A stretch of DNA of 64,000 nt from JAUVPB01 sp965223695. GTDB lineage: Bacteria > Actinomycetota > Thermoleophilia > Gaiellales > Gaiellaceae. Under the pieces are notes generated by a model, which saw nothing but the letters and a program-made list of their open reading frames with translations, did not search any database and was not told where the DNA came from. Of the stretch, positions 19,374 to 28,350 are shown piece after piece. A program made the translations under genes and the position numbers. Each line of letters begins with the position of its first letter. Positions within the stretch are counted from its first letter, which is position 1. Where the stretch lies: positions 62,001 through 126,000 of the forward strand of contig CBDCXJ010000051.1 of NCBI GenBank assembly GCA_965223695.1, written 5' to 3'.

Positions 19374-20180
19374 TCAGTCCCTCGGGGAGCCGAGGGCGTC
19401 TTCGAGCAGGCGCCCGACGACGATCATCCGTGAAAGCGTGAACCGAAAGCGCGCGAGCGTGTCGCGGGTCTGCTCGTCTGCGAGCGGTTTAACTGCGTAG
19501 GGGAAGGAGGCCGCGAGCTCGGCTGCCCGACCGGCCACTACCTCGGCGCTGCCGGCCACGGCGCCGGACTCGACGCTCGGCGCGACCGACGTCCAGAGCA
19601 ATGCGAGCACGGCCGGCTCGTCGGCAAAGTGGCGAAGCAAGCTCGGCACGAGCACGCCCTCGCCGGGCGAGACCAGCGGGGCGCTCATCTCGTCGATCAG
19701 CTCGCGCGCCGGCGCCTCGAGCGTGTCGAGAGCGGCCATCGGCAGCATCTCCCAGGCGGGCGGCGGCGGCGGCTCGCCGGCGTCAGGCGGCAACGAGTCA
19801 GAGCCCGGCGTCTCATCGAGCAGCGCGGTGACGGCGAGCAGATTCCGAGGGTTCGCGTGCATGTAGGCAGCCACGGTCGAGCGTGCGTCGTCAAGCGTCG
19901 CTCCGTGCACCCCGACGGCTGCGAGGGCTGCGGGAGGGATCGGCGGGCACGAGACGGTCACCTGACCGATCAGTTCATGCGCGGCGTCGACGATCGCTGG
20001 GTCGCGGAGGTTGGGCGCGAGCTCAGCCCATGTGTCCTCGAGGCGTTCGCTGGCTGCGAGCACGCGGTAGACGAGGTTGACGAGCGGCAGGCCGATCGTC
20101 CGCCTGATCTCGTCGTACAGCTCGGCGACCCGACCTGACGCATCGCGCTCAGAGATCTCGGGCAGGGCAGCGTCGCTCAT
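19374..20180 (-). CDS. DehI-like haloacid dehalogenase family protein (tentative)
   Basis: This 268-residue protein appears largely helical. The opening YDEIRRTIGLPLVNLVYRVLA resembles the DehI group of 2-haloacid dehalogenases and carboxymuconolactone-decarboxylase-like repeats, and a second weaker copy of the motif is visible near the C-terminus. Substrate residues cannot be checked by eye. It lies between the deacetylase (14-base gap) and an alcohol dehydrogenase in a minus-strand run. A dehalogenase, peroxidase-like or purely structural role are all possible. Confidence 0.5.
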   Translation of the reverse strand: MSDAALPEISERDASGRVAELYDEIRRTIGLPLVNLVYRVLAASERLEDTWAELAPNLRDPAIVDAAHELIGQVTVSCPPIPPAALAAVGVHGATLDDARSTVAAYMHANPRNLLAVTALLDETPGSDSLPPDAGEPPPPPAWEMLPMAALDTLEAPARELIDEMSAPLVSPGEGVLVPSLLRHFADEPAVLALLWTSVAPSVESGAVAGSAEVVAGRAAELAASFPYAVKPLADEQTRDTLARFRFTLSRMIVVGRLLEDALGSPRD

Positions 20181-20220
20181 GGTCGGCAGCGTGGTGCCGT
20201 GCTGAGTCTGCAGCCGCCGC

Positions 20221-21249
20221 TCACGGGACGAGCACGATCTTCCCGTAGTGCTTCCGACTCTCCATCAGCTCGTGCGCTGCAGCCGCCTGCGCGAGGCCGA
20301 ACGTCTCGGCGATTACGGGCGTCAGCCGGCCATCGCCGATCAGCCTCATCATGTGCCGGTACTCCTCGGCGGTCGCGCGTGCCGATCCATAAAGCGTCCA
20401 CTCGTGACGAAACAGCTCGATGAAGTCGACGGGCTCGACCTCGCCAGCGTGACAGCCGACGAGCACGAGCTGACCCTGCGTGTCCATTGCGGGGATGCTC
20501 CGGCGAAGCAGCTCGCCGCCGACCGACTCGTAGACGACCGCGACCCCGTGTCCGCCGGTCAGCTCGCGCACACGCTCGGTCAGGTCCTCGGTGGCGTAGT
20601 TGACCGTCGCCTCAGCTCCGAGCTCACGGGCGCGCTCAAGCTTCTCCTCGGAGCTCGCCGACGCGATCACGCGCCCCCCCAGCAGCCGGACGATCTGGAT
20701 GCCGGCGGTGCCAACGCCGCTCGCGGCAGCATTGACCAGGACCCAGTCGCCCTCGTTCACGTGGGCCCGCTTCGTCAGCGCGTGCCAGCCCGTGCCGAAC
20801 GCCGCCTGGAACGACGCGGCGTACTCGAAGGAGACGCCATCGGGGATCGGGATGAGTGCCCATGCCGGTGCCACTGCGAGCTCCGCGTAGCCGCCTGGCA
20901 GCTGAATGCCGAACATTGTCAGCTCCTCGCAATGCTGGTGCTGGCCCTTCGCGCACCAGCGGCAGCGGTCGCAGTGCAGCTGCGAGAGCGGCGCGACGCG
21001 ATCTCCCTCGCTCCAGCCCTCGACGCCCTCGCCCAGAGCGGTGATCTCGCCGGCGAACTCGAACCCGAGCGTGTGCGGGAGCTCGATCGGCAGCCGGCTG
21101 ACGCCGTCGCGAATGTCGATGTCGACGTGATTGAGAGCGCAGGCGCCAACGCGGATCAGGACCTCGCCGGGGCCGGGCACCGGGTCCGGTGTGTCGTCGT
21201 AGACGAGAACGGACGCGTCGCCGTACTCGTGGAAGCGAGCTGCCTTCAT
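20221..21249 (-). CDS. Zinc-type alcohol dehydrogenase / quinone oxidoreductase (MDR family)
   Basis: The 342-residue protein is a medium-chain dehydrogenase/reductase. GroES-like residues are seen in LGFEFAGEITALGEGV, four closely spaced cysteines (LHCDRCRWCAKGQHQHC) form a structural zinc site, and the nucleotide-binding motif is ASGVGTAGIQ. The protein ends in EIVLVP-like family sequence. It lies between the DehI-like and isochorismatase-fold genes, which suggests oxidation or reduction of a pathway intermediate. The substrate is unknown. Confidence 0.88.
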   Translation of the reverse strand: MKAARFHEYGDASVLVYDDTPDPVPGPGEVLIRVGACALNHVDIDIRDGVSRLPIELPHTLGFEFAGEITALGEGVEGWSEGDRVAPLSQLHCDRCRWCAKGQHQHCEELTMFGIQLPGGYAELAVAPAWALIPIPDGVSFEYAASFQAAFGTGWHALTKRAHVNEGDWVLVNAAASGVGTAGIQIVRLLGGRVIASASSEEKLERARELGAEATVNYATEDLTERVRELTGGHGVAVVYESVGGELLRRSIPAMDTQGQLVLVGCHAGEVEPVDFIELFRHEWTLYGSARATAEEYRHMMRLIGDGRLTPVIAETFGLAQAAAAHELMESRKHYGKIVLVP

Positions 21250-21266
21250 CGCGCGGGCTCGCGCAT

Positions 21267-22022
21267 CTAGCGCGCCACGGCCGCCGCGCCGGCCCGCTCG
21301 CCTGGATCTGCGACGCGGCTCCCGAGGTATTCGACCGTCTCGGCGAGCGAGACAACGTCGCCGTACTTGGCGTCGATGTCGAACAGGTTCGCCCAGTGCG
21401 GGCCCTCGGCGCGGTCAGAGACGCACTCCCGGGGAACGATCATCCGGTAGCCGTGCGAGACACCGTCGATGGCCGCAGCGCGAACGCAGCCCGAGGTCGA
21501 GCAGCCGGTGAGGAGCAGCGTGTCGACACCCTCGGTGACGAGCAGGGACGGGAGGTTGGTCTGGAAGAAGGCCGACGCGTACTTCTTCGTGATCACGATC
21601 TCGGTGTCGAGTGGCGCGAGCCGCGGGTCGATCTCGACGCCGCGGTCACCGAGCTGCAGCTCGAGCAGCGCCGGCACCTTCTTGCCGAACGTGCCCGCGT
21701 CGCGCCCATCCGGGTGGTACGCCGTCGTGAAGAAGAAGATCGGCACCTGCTGCTCGCGTGCGACCGGCAGGAGCTCGGCGATTGCCTCGACCGCCGACGT
21801 CTGGTCGCCGCCGACCTTGTAGGACGGGTCGTTGAAGGCGATTGCCATGTCGATGACGAGCAGCGCCGGGTGCTCACCGAAGCCGATCCGGCTGCCGATC
21901 CCGCGTGATGCGTAGAGCTCCTCGGTCTCGGAGCCCCAGCGCTCGTTAACGCTCTGGCTCTCGCCGTCGAAGCCGGCGCCGAGCTCGTCCATTCGCTCCT
22001 TGAACTGCTCTTGCCCGGACAT
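21267..22022 (-). CDS. Isochorismatase-fold amidohydrolase (copy 1)
   Basis: The 251-residue protein has the Asp-Lys-Cys triad of the cysteine-hydrolase branch: D in LLVIDMAIAFND, K in ITKKYASAFF, and C in TGCSTSGCVRAA. It is longer than nicotinamidase and resembles N-carbamoylsarcosine or maleamate amidohydrolases, which release ammonia from an open-chain amide or ureide. A GAGGAGG ribosome binding site precedes ATG 22022. Related copies are at 40303 and 55764, each beside different catabolic enzymes. Confidence 0.87.
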   Translation of the reverse strand: MSGQEQFKERMDELGAGFDGESQSVNERWGSETEELYASRGIGSRIGFGEHPALLVIDMAIAFNDPSYKVGGDQTSAVEAIAELLPVAREQQVPIFFFTTAYHPDGRDAGTFGKKVPALLELQLGDRGVEIDPRLAPLDTEIVITKKYASAFFQTNLPSLLVTEGVDTLLLTGCSTSGCVRAAAIDGVSHGYRMIVPRECVSDRAEGPHWANLFDIDAKYGDVVSLAETVEYLGSRVADPGERAGAAAVAR

Positions 22023-22050
22023 GTCGCCTCCTCGGTCGATGGGGCTAGCT

Positions 22051-23274
22051 CTAGATGACGCCGCGCTCGGCGAGCTCGGCGAGCTCTTCTTCGCTCACGC
22101 CCAGCTCGCCGCAGAAGATCTCGCTGTTGTGTTCGCCCAGCTCTGCGCCGGCGTGCTTGATCCGGCCGGGCGTGGCACCCATGCGCGGGATCACGTTCGG
22201 CATCTTGAGTGGGCCGAGTACGGGGTGCTCGACCGTCGTTATCGTCTCGCGCTCCTTGTACTGAGGGTCGTCGAAGATCTCGGCGATCGAATACACGGGC
22301 GCGATCGCGCCCTCGGCCTCTGCGAAGGCGTCGAGGACCTCCTCGGTCGTGCGCTCGCCGACCCACGACTGGATGATCTCGTCGAGCTCGTCGGCATGCC
22401 CGACTCGCCCGGTGTGGTCGGAGAACCAGGGCTCCTCGACGAGCTCGGGCCGCCCAACGATGTGCATCACGCGCTCGGCGATCGACTGTGCGCTCGCCGA
22501 GAGCCCGAGCCAGCGGCCGTCCTTGGCCTGGTAGGCGTTGCGTGGCGCGGTGAACGGGGCGCTGTTGCCCGTGCGCTCCTGGACGATGCCGAGCTGGTCG
22601 TAGAGCAGCGACTGCGGGCCGAGGAGCCAGAACAGCGGCTCGTAGATCGAGAGGTCGATCACCTGCCCCTGCCCGTTGCCACCGTGCTCGCGCCACCAGA
22701 GCGCGAACATGATCGCGAACGTGCCCGTGAGCGCGGCGACGCCATCGCCAAGCGCGAACGGCGGAAGCGCCGGAGGCTTGTCAGGCCAGCCGTTGATGTA
22801 GGCGAAGCCTGAGATCGACTCGGCGAGCGTGCCGAAACCCGGTCGCTTGGCGTACGGCCCTGTCTGCCCGAAACCGGTCGTCCGCACGATCACGAGCCCA
22901 GGGTTGAGCTCGTGCAGCTGCTCGGGCCCGAGGTTCCAGCGCTCGAGCGTGCCGGGCCGGAAGTTCTCGATGTAGACGTCGGCGTTCGAGAGGAGCTCCT
23001 TCATCAGCTCCTCGCCGCGAGGGTCTGAGAGCTTGAGCGTCACGCAGCGCTTGTTCCGGCCGACGTGCGCCCACCAGAGCGAGACGCCGTCCTTCGACCA
23101 GCCGAGCGTTCGCAGCCCGTCGCCGGCGGGATGCTCGACCTTGACGACATCCGCGCCGTAGTCGCCCATCAGCGAGGCGATCACCGGTCCGGCAAAGAGC
23201 GTGGCCGAGTCGACGACGCGCAGACCCTCGAGCGGCAGCGGCGTCGCGTCGCTGTCATTCCCGGTTGCCGCCAC
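22051..23274 (-). CDS. Class III CoA-transferase (CaiB/BaiF family)
   Basis: The 407-residue protein carries the family hallmarks LEGLRVVDSATLFAGPVIASLMGDYGADVVKVE at the N-terminus (first residues of the Rossmann half) and RNKRCVTLKLSDPRG. These enzymes move CoA between carboxylic acids. The start codon is GTG 23274, overlapping the stop of the CitE-like gene by one base (TAGTG), so the two are translated together. With that lyase it could activate and then cleave a dicarboxylic or hydroxy acid. Confidence 0.92.
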   Translation of the reverse strand: MAATGNDSDATPLPLEGLRVVDSATLFAGPVIASLMGDYGADVVKVEHPAGDGLRTLGWSKDGVSLWWAHVGRNKRCVTLKLSDPRGEELMKELLSNADVYIENFRPGTLERWNLGPEQLHELNPGLVIVRTTGFGQTGPYAKRPGFGTLAESISGFAYINGWPDKPPALPPFALGDGVAALTGTFAIMFALWWREHGGNGQGQVIDLSIYEPLFWLLGPQSLLYDQLGIVQERTGNSAPFTAPRNAYQAKDGRWLGLSASAQSIAERVMHIVGRPELVEEPWFSDHTGRVGHADELDEIIQSWVGERTTEEVLDAFAEAEGAIAPVYSIAEIFDDPQYKERETITTVEHPVLGPLKMPNVIPRMGATPGRIKHAGAELGEHNSEIFCGELGVSEEELAELAERGVI

Positions 23275-24173
23275 TAGACCTGCTCCGCCCGAAGCGCCCG
23301 GTGCAAGCGGAGCTTCTGCCGCGCCCGGTCGTAGATCGGGTAGTCGACGAACATGCCATCGACCTGAATCGAGGCGAGCCCCTCGCCTTCGGCTTTCTCG
23401 AACGCGTCGATCACGTTCTGCGCGCGGGTGGCGTCTTCATCGGAGAGCTCCGCGTAGACACGCTGCACGACATCGACCTGGGGCGGGTAGACGACGACGC
23501 GCCCTTCGAAGCCGAGCTGGCGCGAGAGTCGCGTCTCCTGCTCGAGCCCGTCGAGGTTCTTGATGTCGAGGTAGGGCCCGTCGATTGGCGCTCGCATCCC
23601 GCAGGCGCGCGCGGCGACCATGATCCGCTGGCGCGCGTAGAGCAGCTCGGTCGCATCCTGGGTCAGGTCGACCTGCAGGTCGGTCGAGAAGTCGCCGGCC
23701 CCGAACGCGAGCGTCAGAACGCGCTCGGGCGCTGCGCTTGCGATCTCGTCGACGCGGACGAGTCCGCGGGCGGTCTCGACGATCGGGAGCAGCCGAATGC
23801 TGCCGACCTCGAGGCCGCGCTCGCGCTCGATCCCGTACAGGAGGGCATCGACGCGCGGGAGAGTCTCGGGAACCTCGACCTTGGGCACGACGAGGCAGTC
23901 GACGTGCTCACAGGCGACCGCCAGCACGTCTTCTTCCATCCGTCCCGTCTCGACGCTGTTGACGCGGACCAGGACGATGGTCGGCTCGGCGTAGGTGGCG
24001 ACCGCGTCTCGCACCATCGTGCGGGCGAGGTCCTTCTCGGCGTCGGCGACCGCATCCTCGAGGTCGAGCACGATCGCGTCCGAGCTGAACGTGCCCACCT
24101 TCTCGAGCCGGCGGGCGTGGTTGCCGGGCGCGAACAGCAGGGAGCGGAGCGTGCGGTCGTTCCAGTCGGTCAC
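23274..24173 (-). CDS. CitE/HpcH-family CoA-ester lyase
   Basis: The 299-residue TIM-barrel protein resembles the beta-hydroxyacyl-CoA (malyl- or citramalyl-CoA) lyases. The opening RSLLFAPGNHARRLEK is the family N-terminus, and VLDLEDAV plus the later IGA(G)DF-type segment (FGAGDFSTDL) supply metal and CoA ligands. GTG 24173 is chosen because GGAG lies 8-11 bases upstream; the longer open frame to 24248 overlaps the divergent promoter. It heads the minus-strand run and pairs with the CoA-transferase: activate, then split into acetyl-CoA or an aldehyde such as glyoxylate. Confidence 0.88.
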   Translation of the reverse strand: MTDWNDRTLRSLLFAPGNHARRLEKVGTFSSDAIVLDLEDAVADAEKDLARTMVRDAVATYAEPTIVLVRVNSVETGRMEEDVLAVACEHVDCLVVPKVEVPETLPRVDALLYGIERERGLEVGSIRLLPIVETARGLVRVDEIASAAPERVLTLAFGAGDFSTDLQVDLTQDATELLYARQRIMVAARACGMRAPIDGPYLDIKNLDGLEQETRLSRQLGFEGRVVVYPPQVDVVQRVYAELSDEDATRAQNVIDAFEKAEGEGLASIQVDGMFVDYPIYDRARQKLRLHRALRAEQV

Positions 24174-24242
24174 CCGATTTCTCCTTCGATGGAAGCCGAG
24201 GCCCGAACACGTCGGGCGGCGGGGTGCGCATACGATAGATGG

Positions 24243-24287
24243 GTGCACTGGCCGACGGAACTCGTGCCCGCCGAGGCGCTCTCGTGA
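24243..24287 (+). CDS. Possible 14-residue leader peptide upstream of amidase (tentative)
   Basis: A TACGAT -10-like element (24231-24236) sits 6 bases before GTG 24243, which opens a 14-codon frame. Its TGA stop overlaps the GTG of the amidase at 24284 (GTGA). This would fit a leaderless short peptide that couples translation into the amidase. The evidence is position only. Confidence 0.25.
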   Translation: MHWPTELVPAEALS

Positions 24288-25675
24288 CGCCGGCGTCGTT
24301 CGGCGTGACGTCGGTCGTCGACGAGCTGGCGTCGGGAAACGTCAGCTCGGCCGAGCTCGTCGAGGAGTACCTGGAGCGGATCGACTCGCTCGACGACGAG
24401 CTCCGCGCGTTCGTCACCGTGACGCCAGACGAGGCGCGCTCTGCCGCGGCCGCGGCAGACGCCGCGCGCACCGATGGTCGGTCGCTCGGCCCGCTGCACG
24501 GGTTGCCCGTGGCCCTCAAGGACAACATCGACACGGCCGGGATCCGCACCACGATGGGGTCATCCTTCTTCGCCGACAACGTGCCCACCGAGGATGCTCC
24601 CGTCTGGCAGCGCATGCGCGACGCCGGCGCCGTGCTGCTCGGCAAGACCCAGCTGCACGAGTTCGCCTTCGGCGCCACCACGCAGAACCCCCACTACGGT
24701 CCCTGCCGCAACCCGTGGGACACGGGCCGTATTCCAGGAGGCTCGAGCGGGGGATCGGGAGCAGCGACCGGAGCCGCGCTCTGCGCTGTCGCACTCGGCA
24801 CCGACACCGGCGGATCGGTCCGGATTCCGGCGTCGCTCAACGGCGTGTGTGGCATTCGACCGACGCTCGGTCGGATCCCGAACACAGGCGTGTTCCACAT
24901 TGCCGCGTCGTTCGACACCGTCGGGCCGCTCGCGCGCTCGCTTGCGGACATGGCCGCTGTCTTCGATGTCATGGCCGGCTACGACGCCGATGATTCCGGC
25001 TCGATCAACCGCCAGGCGCCGACCCTGGTCGACGCCCTCCGCCGGGATCCGTCGGGAGTTCGAGTCGGCGTGCCGACGGAGTTCTTCTTCGACGACGTCG
25101 ATCCCGACATCGTCACGGCGACACGAGCTGCCGCCGATGAGCTGGCTGCGGCTGGACTCGACGTCGTGCCGATCGACGTGCCCGGCGCCGAGGAAGCGGT
25201 CGAGTCGTGCACGCGCATGATCTGGGCAGAGGCGACCGCCATGCACGCCGAGCGGATGGAGAACAACCCCGACGGCTTCGGCAACGACGTTCGCGAGCGG
25301 TTGACGTTCGGGCACAAAGTGAGCGGCCCGGAGTACGCGAGACGTCTCGAGCACCGACGCGTGTGGAAGCGCTCGCTCGAGCGCCTCTTCGGCGGCGTCG
25401 ATGTCGTGCTCTCGCCGATGAACGGCGTGGTCGCGTCTTCTGCCGACGCAGAGATGATCGAGACAACCGCCAGGCTAGTGCGTTTTACGTACGGATGGTC
25501 GCTTGCTGACCTCCCGGCGCTCTCGATTCCGTGCGGCGTCTCGGCAGACGGGATGCCAATCGGGCTACAGCTTGCGGCCGCTCCCTGGCAAGACGCGACG
25601 CTGGTCTCGGTCGCAGCCGCCTACCAGGCGCGGACCGACTGGCACGAGCGCGTCCCGCCCCTGCTGAGCGCCTAG
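24284..25675 (+). CDS. Amidase signature family hydrolase
   Basis: The amidase signature domain fills the protein (about 463 residues from GTG 24284). The Ser-Ser-Lys triad is visible as K in ALKDNIDTAG, a serine in GSSGGSGAATG and the nucleophile serine in TDTGGSVRIPAS. It hydrolyses a C-N bond of an amide or ureide and could be a GatA, AtzE or AtzF relative; no allophanate-hydrolase C-terminal domain is seen. An upstream in-frame ATG at 24239 is the alternative start. It converges with a GAF gene and precedes the AtzG-like/amidase pair. Confidence 0.92.
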   Translation: MTPASFGVTSVVDELASGNVSSAELVEEYLERIDSLDDELRAFVTVTPDEARSAAAAADAARTDGRSLGPLHGLPVALKDNIDTAGIRTTMGSSFFADNVPTEDAPVWQRMRDAGAVLLGKTQLHEFAFGATTQNPHYGPCRNPWDTGRIPGGSSGGSGAATGAALCAVALGTDTGGSVRIPASLNGVCGIRPTLGRIPNTGVFHIAASFDTVGPLARSLADMAAVFDVMAGYDADDSGSINRQAPTLVDALRRDPSGVRVGVPTEFFFDDVDPDIVTATRAAADELAAAGLDVVPIDVPGAEEAVESCTRMIWAEATAMHAERMENNPDGFGNDVRERLTFGHKVSGPEYARRLEHRRVWKRSLERLFGGVDVVLSPMNGVVASSADAEMIETTARLVRFTYGWSLADLPALSIPCGVSADGMPIGLQLAAAPWQDATLVSVAAAYQARTDWHERVPPLLSA

Positions 25676-25706
25676 GACCAGACCTGCGACGGCTTGGCCG
25701 GCAGAG

Positions 25707-26114
25707 CTAGAGCTCGGCCTCGACCGCGGCCGTGGCCCGCTCGAGTGCCGTGATCTCTGCGTCCGTCCACTCGCGCGGCACCGTGGCGTGGTGCACTGAG
25801 ATGATTCCGACCAGGCCTTCGTCGCTGAAGATCCCCGACAGCAGCTGCGAGCCGACGCCGTAGACCTCGAGCAGCTCGCGCGGCGGCGCGGGACCCTCGC
25901 GCACGTCGGGCTGGACGAGGATCTGCCGCTCGTCGTCGAGCCAGCGATACGTGTCGGTAGCGCTCAGGTCGAACGGCACTGGGCCCTTCAGAGAAGCGGC
26001 TCCCTCGCCCAGCGACTCGTAGGCTATCTCGAAGTTCGTCGTCTCGAGCCGCAGCGTCGTACGGAACACGGCGGTGTCGCTCCGCAGCTGGTCGAGAATC
26101 TCTTGAAGCGCCAC
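25707..26114 (-). CDS. Stand-alone GAF-domain protein (copy 1)
   Basis: The 135 residues make up a single GAF-type sensory domain with a short N-terminal helix (ALQEILDQLRSD) and a C-terminal helix; no kinase, cyclase or DNA-binding domain is attached. It is homologous to the protein at 61012, with the same FQxIVDELRxD-like start and conserved G-IISVHH/AIVSLHV strand. Start GTG 26114 follows a GATAGT -10-like element by 6 bases. It lies between two amidase genes. GAF domains bind small ligands, so it may sense or be the cofactor-binding partner of the pathway; no function is proven. Confidence 0.75.
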   Translation of the reverse strand: MALQEILDQLRSDTAVFRTTLRLETTNFEIAYESLGEGAASLKGPVPFDLSATDTYRWLDDERQILVQPDVREGPAPPRELLEVYGVGSQLLSGIFSDEGLVGIISVHHATVPREWTDAEITALERATAAVEAEL

Positions 26115-26120
26115 GCGCCA

Positions 26121-26126
26121 ACTATC
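26121..26126 (-). promoter_or_regulatory. -10 element of the GAF gene (leaderless type)
   Basis: Read on the minus strand, GATAGT lies 6 bases upstream of GTG 26114. The AtzG-like gene starts in the opposite direction from 26143, so this 28-base space must hold both promoters. Confidence 0.35.
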
Positions 26127-26142
26127 TCATATCGTGGACGTT

Positions 26143-26358
26143 GTGTCCGAGCCTCGCAGCTCCTTCGACGCCGCCGAGGTCACCCGTCTGGCCGAGCTGG
26201 CGGGGCTGTCCCTGAGCGATGACGATGCCGTTGCCCTTGCGATCGCGTTGACCGCCCATACAGAGATGGTCAAGCCGCTGTTCGAGGCCGCCCTCGAGCA
26301 GGTGCCGGTCGCATCGACCTACGACCCGCGCTGGCGTGACGCCGACGGCGGTGGCTAA
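26143..26358 (+). CDS. AtzG-like / GatC-like small amidase subunit
   Basis: This 71-residue protein resembles the small AtzG subunits, themselves related to GatC: FDAAEVTRLAELAGLSLSDDD, then a helix with ALTAHTEMVKPLFEA, ending in DPRW. In cyanuric acid degradation AtzG forms a complex with the amidase AtzE. An amidase starts 44 bases downstream at 26403, the same layout. GTG 26143 is chosen for its distance from a TCATAT -10-like site; GTG 26134 is the alternative. Confidence 0.7.
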   Translation: MSEPRSSFDAAEVTRLAELAGLSLSDDDAVALAIALTAHTEMVKPLFEAALEQVPVASTYDPRWRDADGGG

Positions 26359-26402
26359 CCGTGGTTGCTGGCCGATGACGGCATCTGAGGTGGAATCGAC
26401 AC

Positions 26403-27800
26403 GTGGCTGATCTCGCGACCCTGACCCTGCGCGAGGCACGCGATCTGATCGTCGCCGGCCAGCTCACGGCGAGCGAGCTCATCGAGCTGACGTTCGCGCG
26501 CATCGCCGAGACCGAGCCGACCGTCCACGCCTACGTTCAGCTCGACGAGGAACGGGCGATGGCCCGCGCCGCGGAACTCGATCGCGCCGGGCCGAGCAGG
26601 AGCGGCCCGCTCGCCGGCGTGCCCTTCGCGGTCAAGGATGTCATCGACGTCGAGGCTCTCACGACCGAGGCCGGCTCGGCACTGCTCGGCGGCAACGTGG
26701 CCACCGAGGACGCCGAGACCGTACGGCGGCTTCGGGCCGCAGGCGCAATCTGCGTCGGCAAGCACGTCACGCACGAGTTCGCCTGCGGTCAGGACGACCC
26801 GCCGACGAAGAACCCGTGGGCCCTCGACCGTTACGCGGGAGGGTCAAGCGCCGGCGCGGGTCCCTCGGTACAGGTCGGCTCGTCACTGCTTGCGCTCGGC
26901 ACCGACGCTGGCGGCTCGGTGCGAAAACCCGCCTGCGTCACGGCGACCGTTGGTCTGAAGGCGACGCACGGTCGCGTTTCGGGCACCGGCACCGTCCCGC
27001 AGGCGTCGTCGTTCTCGCTCGACCACATCGGCACCTTCACCGGAACCGTCGAGGACGCTGCGCTCGCGCTCGAGGTGATCGCCGGCTACGACCCGCGTGA
27101 TCCCCGATCGCTCGATGTTCCGGTTCCCGACTACGGCGTCGCGCTGGCGGTCGGCATCGACGGGCTGCGGATCGGCGTCGCGCCAGACACCTTCCGGGCC
27201 GACACGATGGAGCCCGAGATCGCCGAGCTGTTCGAAGCGGCGCTGACCACGCTCGAGCAGCTTGGTGCGACGCTCCTGACCGTTGAGCTCCCCGGCTTCG
27301 AGCACGCGCTCGCGGCGCTCTTCACGATCTTCCCGTCCGAGGTCTCGCCCACCCACCGGCGCTGGCTGGCCGAGCGACCCGACGACTACCACGAGCGTAC
27401 GCGGCGCCTGCTCGAGCTCGGTGTGCTGATCCCGTCCGAGCACGTGAGTCGAGCGAGTCGGCATCGACGCGTGATGCGCGATGTCGCAGCTCGCGCGTTC
27501 AGGGATCATCGCCTCGACGCGCTGGTTACCCCGACGCTTCCTTGCGCGCCGCCCCTGCTCGACGAGATGATTCCCGGCGACTTCGGCTCGCTGATTCCCT
27601 TCACCGGCCCGTGGAATCTGACCGGCCAGCCTGCCATCTCGGTGCCGTGCGGCTTCACCACGGCTCTTTTGCCCGCGGGCCTCCAGGTCGTCGGAAGGCC
27701 GCTCGACGAGGCGACGATGCTACGTGTTGCCGCCGCCTACGAAGCTGAGACCGGCTTTGCGGGCGAGACCCGGGCCGCGATAGCGCCGGTCGCGGCCTGA
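26403..27800 (+). CDS. Amidase signature hydrolase, probable partner of the AtzG-like subunit
   Basis: The 465-residue amidase signature protein has its triad in AVKDVIDVE (K), GGSSAGAGPS and TDAGGSVRKPA (serines). It has the usual GatA/AtzE length without extra domains. The small AtzG-like gene just upstream suggests a two-subunit enzyme like AtzEG (1-carboxybiuret hydrolase) or a GatCA-type pair. Sequence identity to the amidase at 24284 is clear but distant, so the two probably act on different amides. Confidence 0.9.
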   Translation: MADLATLTLREARDLIVAGQLTASELIELTFARIAETEPTVHAYVQLDEERAMARAAELDRAGPSRSGPLAGVPFAVKDVIDVEALTTEAGSALLGGNVATEDAETVRRLRAAGAICVGKHVTHEFACGQDDPPTKNPWALDRYAGGSSAGAGPSVQVGSSLLALGTDAGGSVRKPACVTATVGLKATHGRVSGTGTVPQASSFSLDHIGTFTGTVEDAALALEVIAGYDPRDPRSLDVPVPDYGVALAVGIDGLRIGVAPDTFRADTMEPEIAELFEAALTTLEQLGATLLTVELPGFEHALAALFTIFPSEVSPTHRRWLAERPDDYHERTRRLLELGVLIPSEHVSRASRHRRVMRDVAARAFRDHRLDALVTPTLPCAPPLLDEMIPGDFGSLIPFTGPWNLTGQPAISVPCGFTTALLPAGLQVVGRPLDEATMLRVAAAYEAETGFAGETRAAIAPVAA

Positions 27801-27810
27801 GGTCCTGCGG

Positions 27811-28350
27811 CTAGCTCGAGGGAACGCCGAGGCGCCAGAAGCCGCCGTCGTAGAAGACGAGCGGCTCGCCCGGACCCTCAGCCTCGGGTACGCGCTGGCC
27901 GCGGCCGATGGCGACATCGTGATCCCCGATCGTATGGATCTGCTCGACGGTGCAGAGGAGGCACTCGAGCGCGCCGTCGATGAGCGGGACACCGTCAGGG
28001 CCGAGGCAGGTCGCGACGCCGGTCAATTGGTCGGTGCCCTCGCTCGGCTCGAGCTTGCCTGCGCAGCGGCTCGCGAGCTCGCGTCCGCCCTCTGCCTCGA
28101 GGATGCTCAGCCCGAAACGGCCCGACCTGCGAACTGCCGCGCCCGTGTCGCTGTCGCGCATGAAGCTCGCGAGCACAAGGAGTGGCTCGCGCGACACGGA
28201 GGTAATCGAATTGGCCGTCATGGCGAAGCGCTGGTCTCCTTGCGCGGCCGTGACGATGGCGACGCCGGTCGCGAAGCGCCCGATCATCCGCCGGTACGCG
28301 GCGGGGTCGATTGGATCGGCGGTCTGGTGAGCCGCGTCGGCGTCGCTCAT
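27811..28350 (-). CDS. Flavin reductase family protein (copy 1)
   Basis: The 179-residue protein is an FMN-binding split-barrel flavin reductase of the HpaC/RutF kind, which supplies reduced FMN to two-component monooxygenases. The family core YRRMIGRFATGVAIVTA and the flavin-binding SRFALS-like segment (RFAMTANSITSVSREP) are clear. ATG 28350 overlaps the stop of the SfnB/DszC-like gene by 4 bases (ATGA), strong evidence that the two form one monooxygenase system. A paralog at 51608 accompanies another monooxygenase. Confidence 0.9.
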   Translation of the reverse strand: MSDADAAHQTADPIDPAAYRRMIGRFATGVAIVTAAQGDQRFAMTANSITSVSREPLLVLASFMRDSDTGAAVRRSGRFGLSILEAEGGRELASRCAGKLEPSEGTDQLTGVATCLGPDGVPLIDGALECLLCTVEQIHTIGDHDVAIGRGQRVPEAEGPGEPLVFYDGGFWRLGVPSS

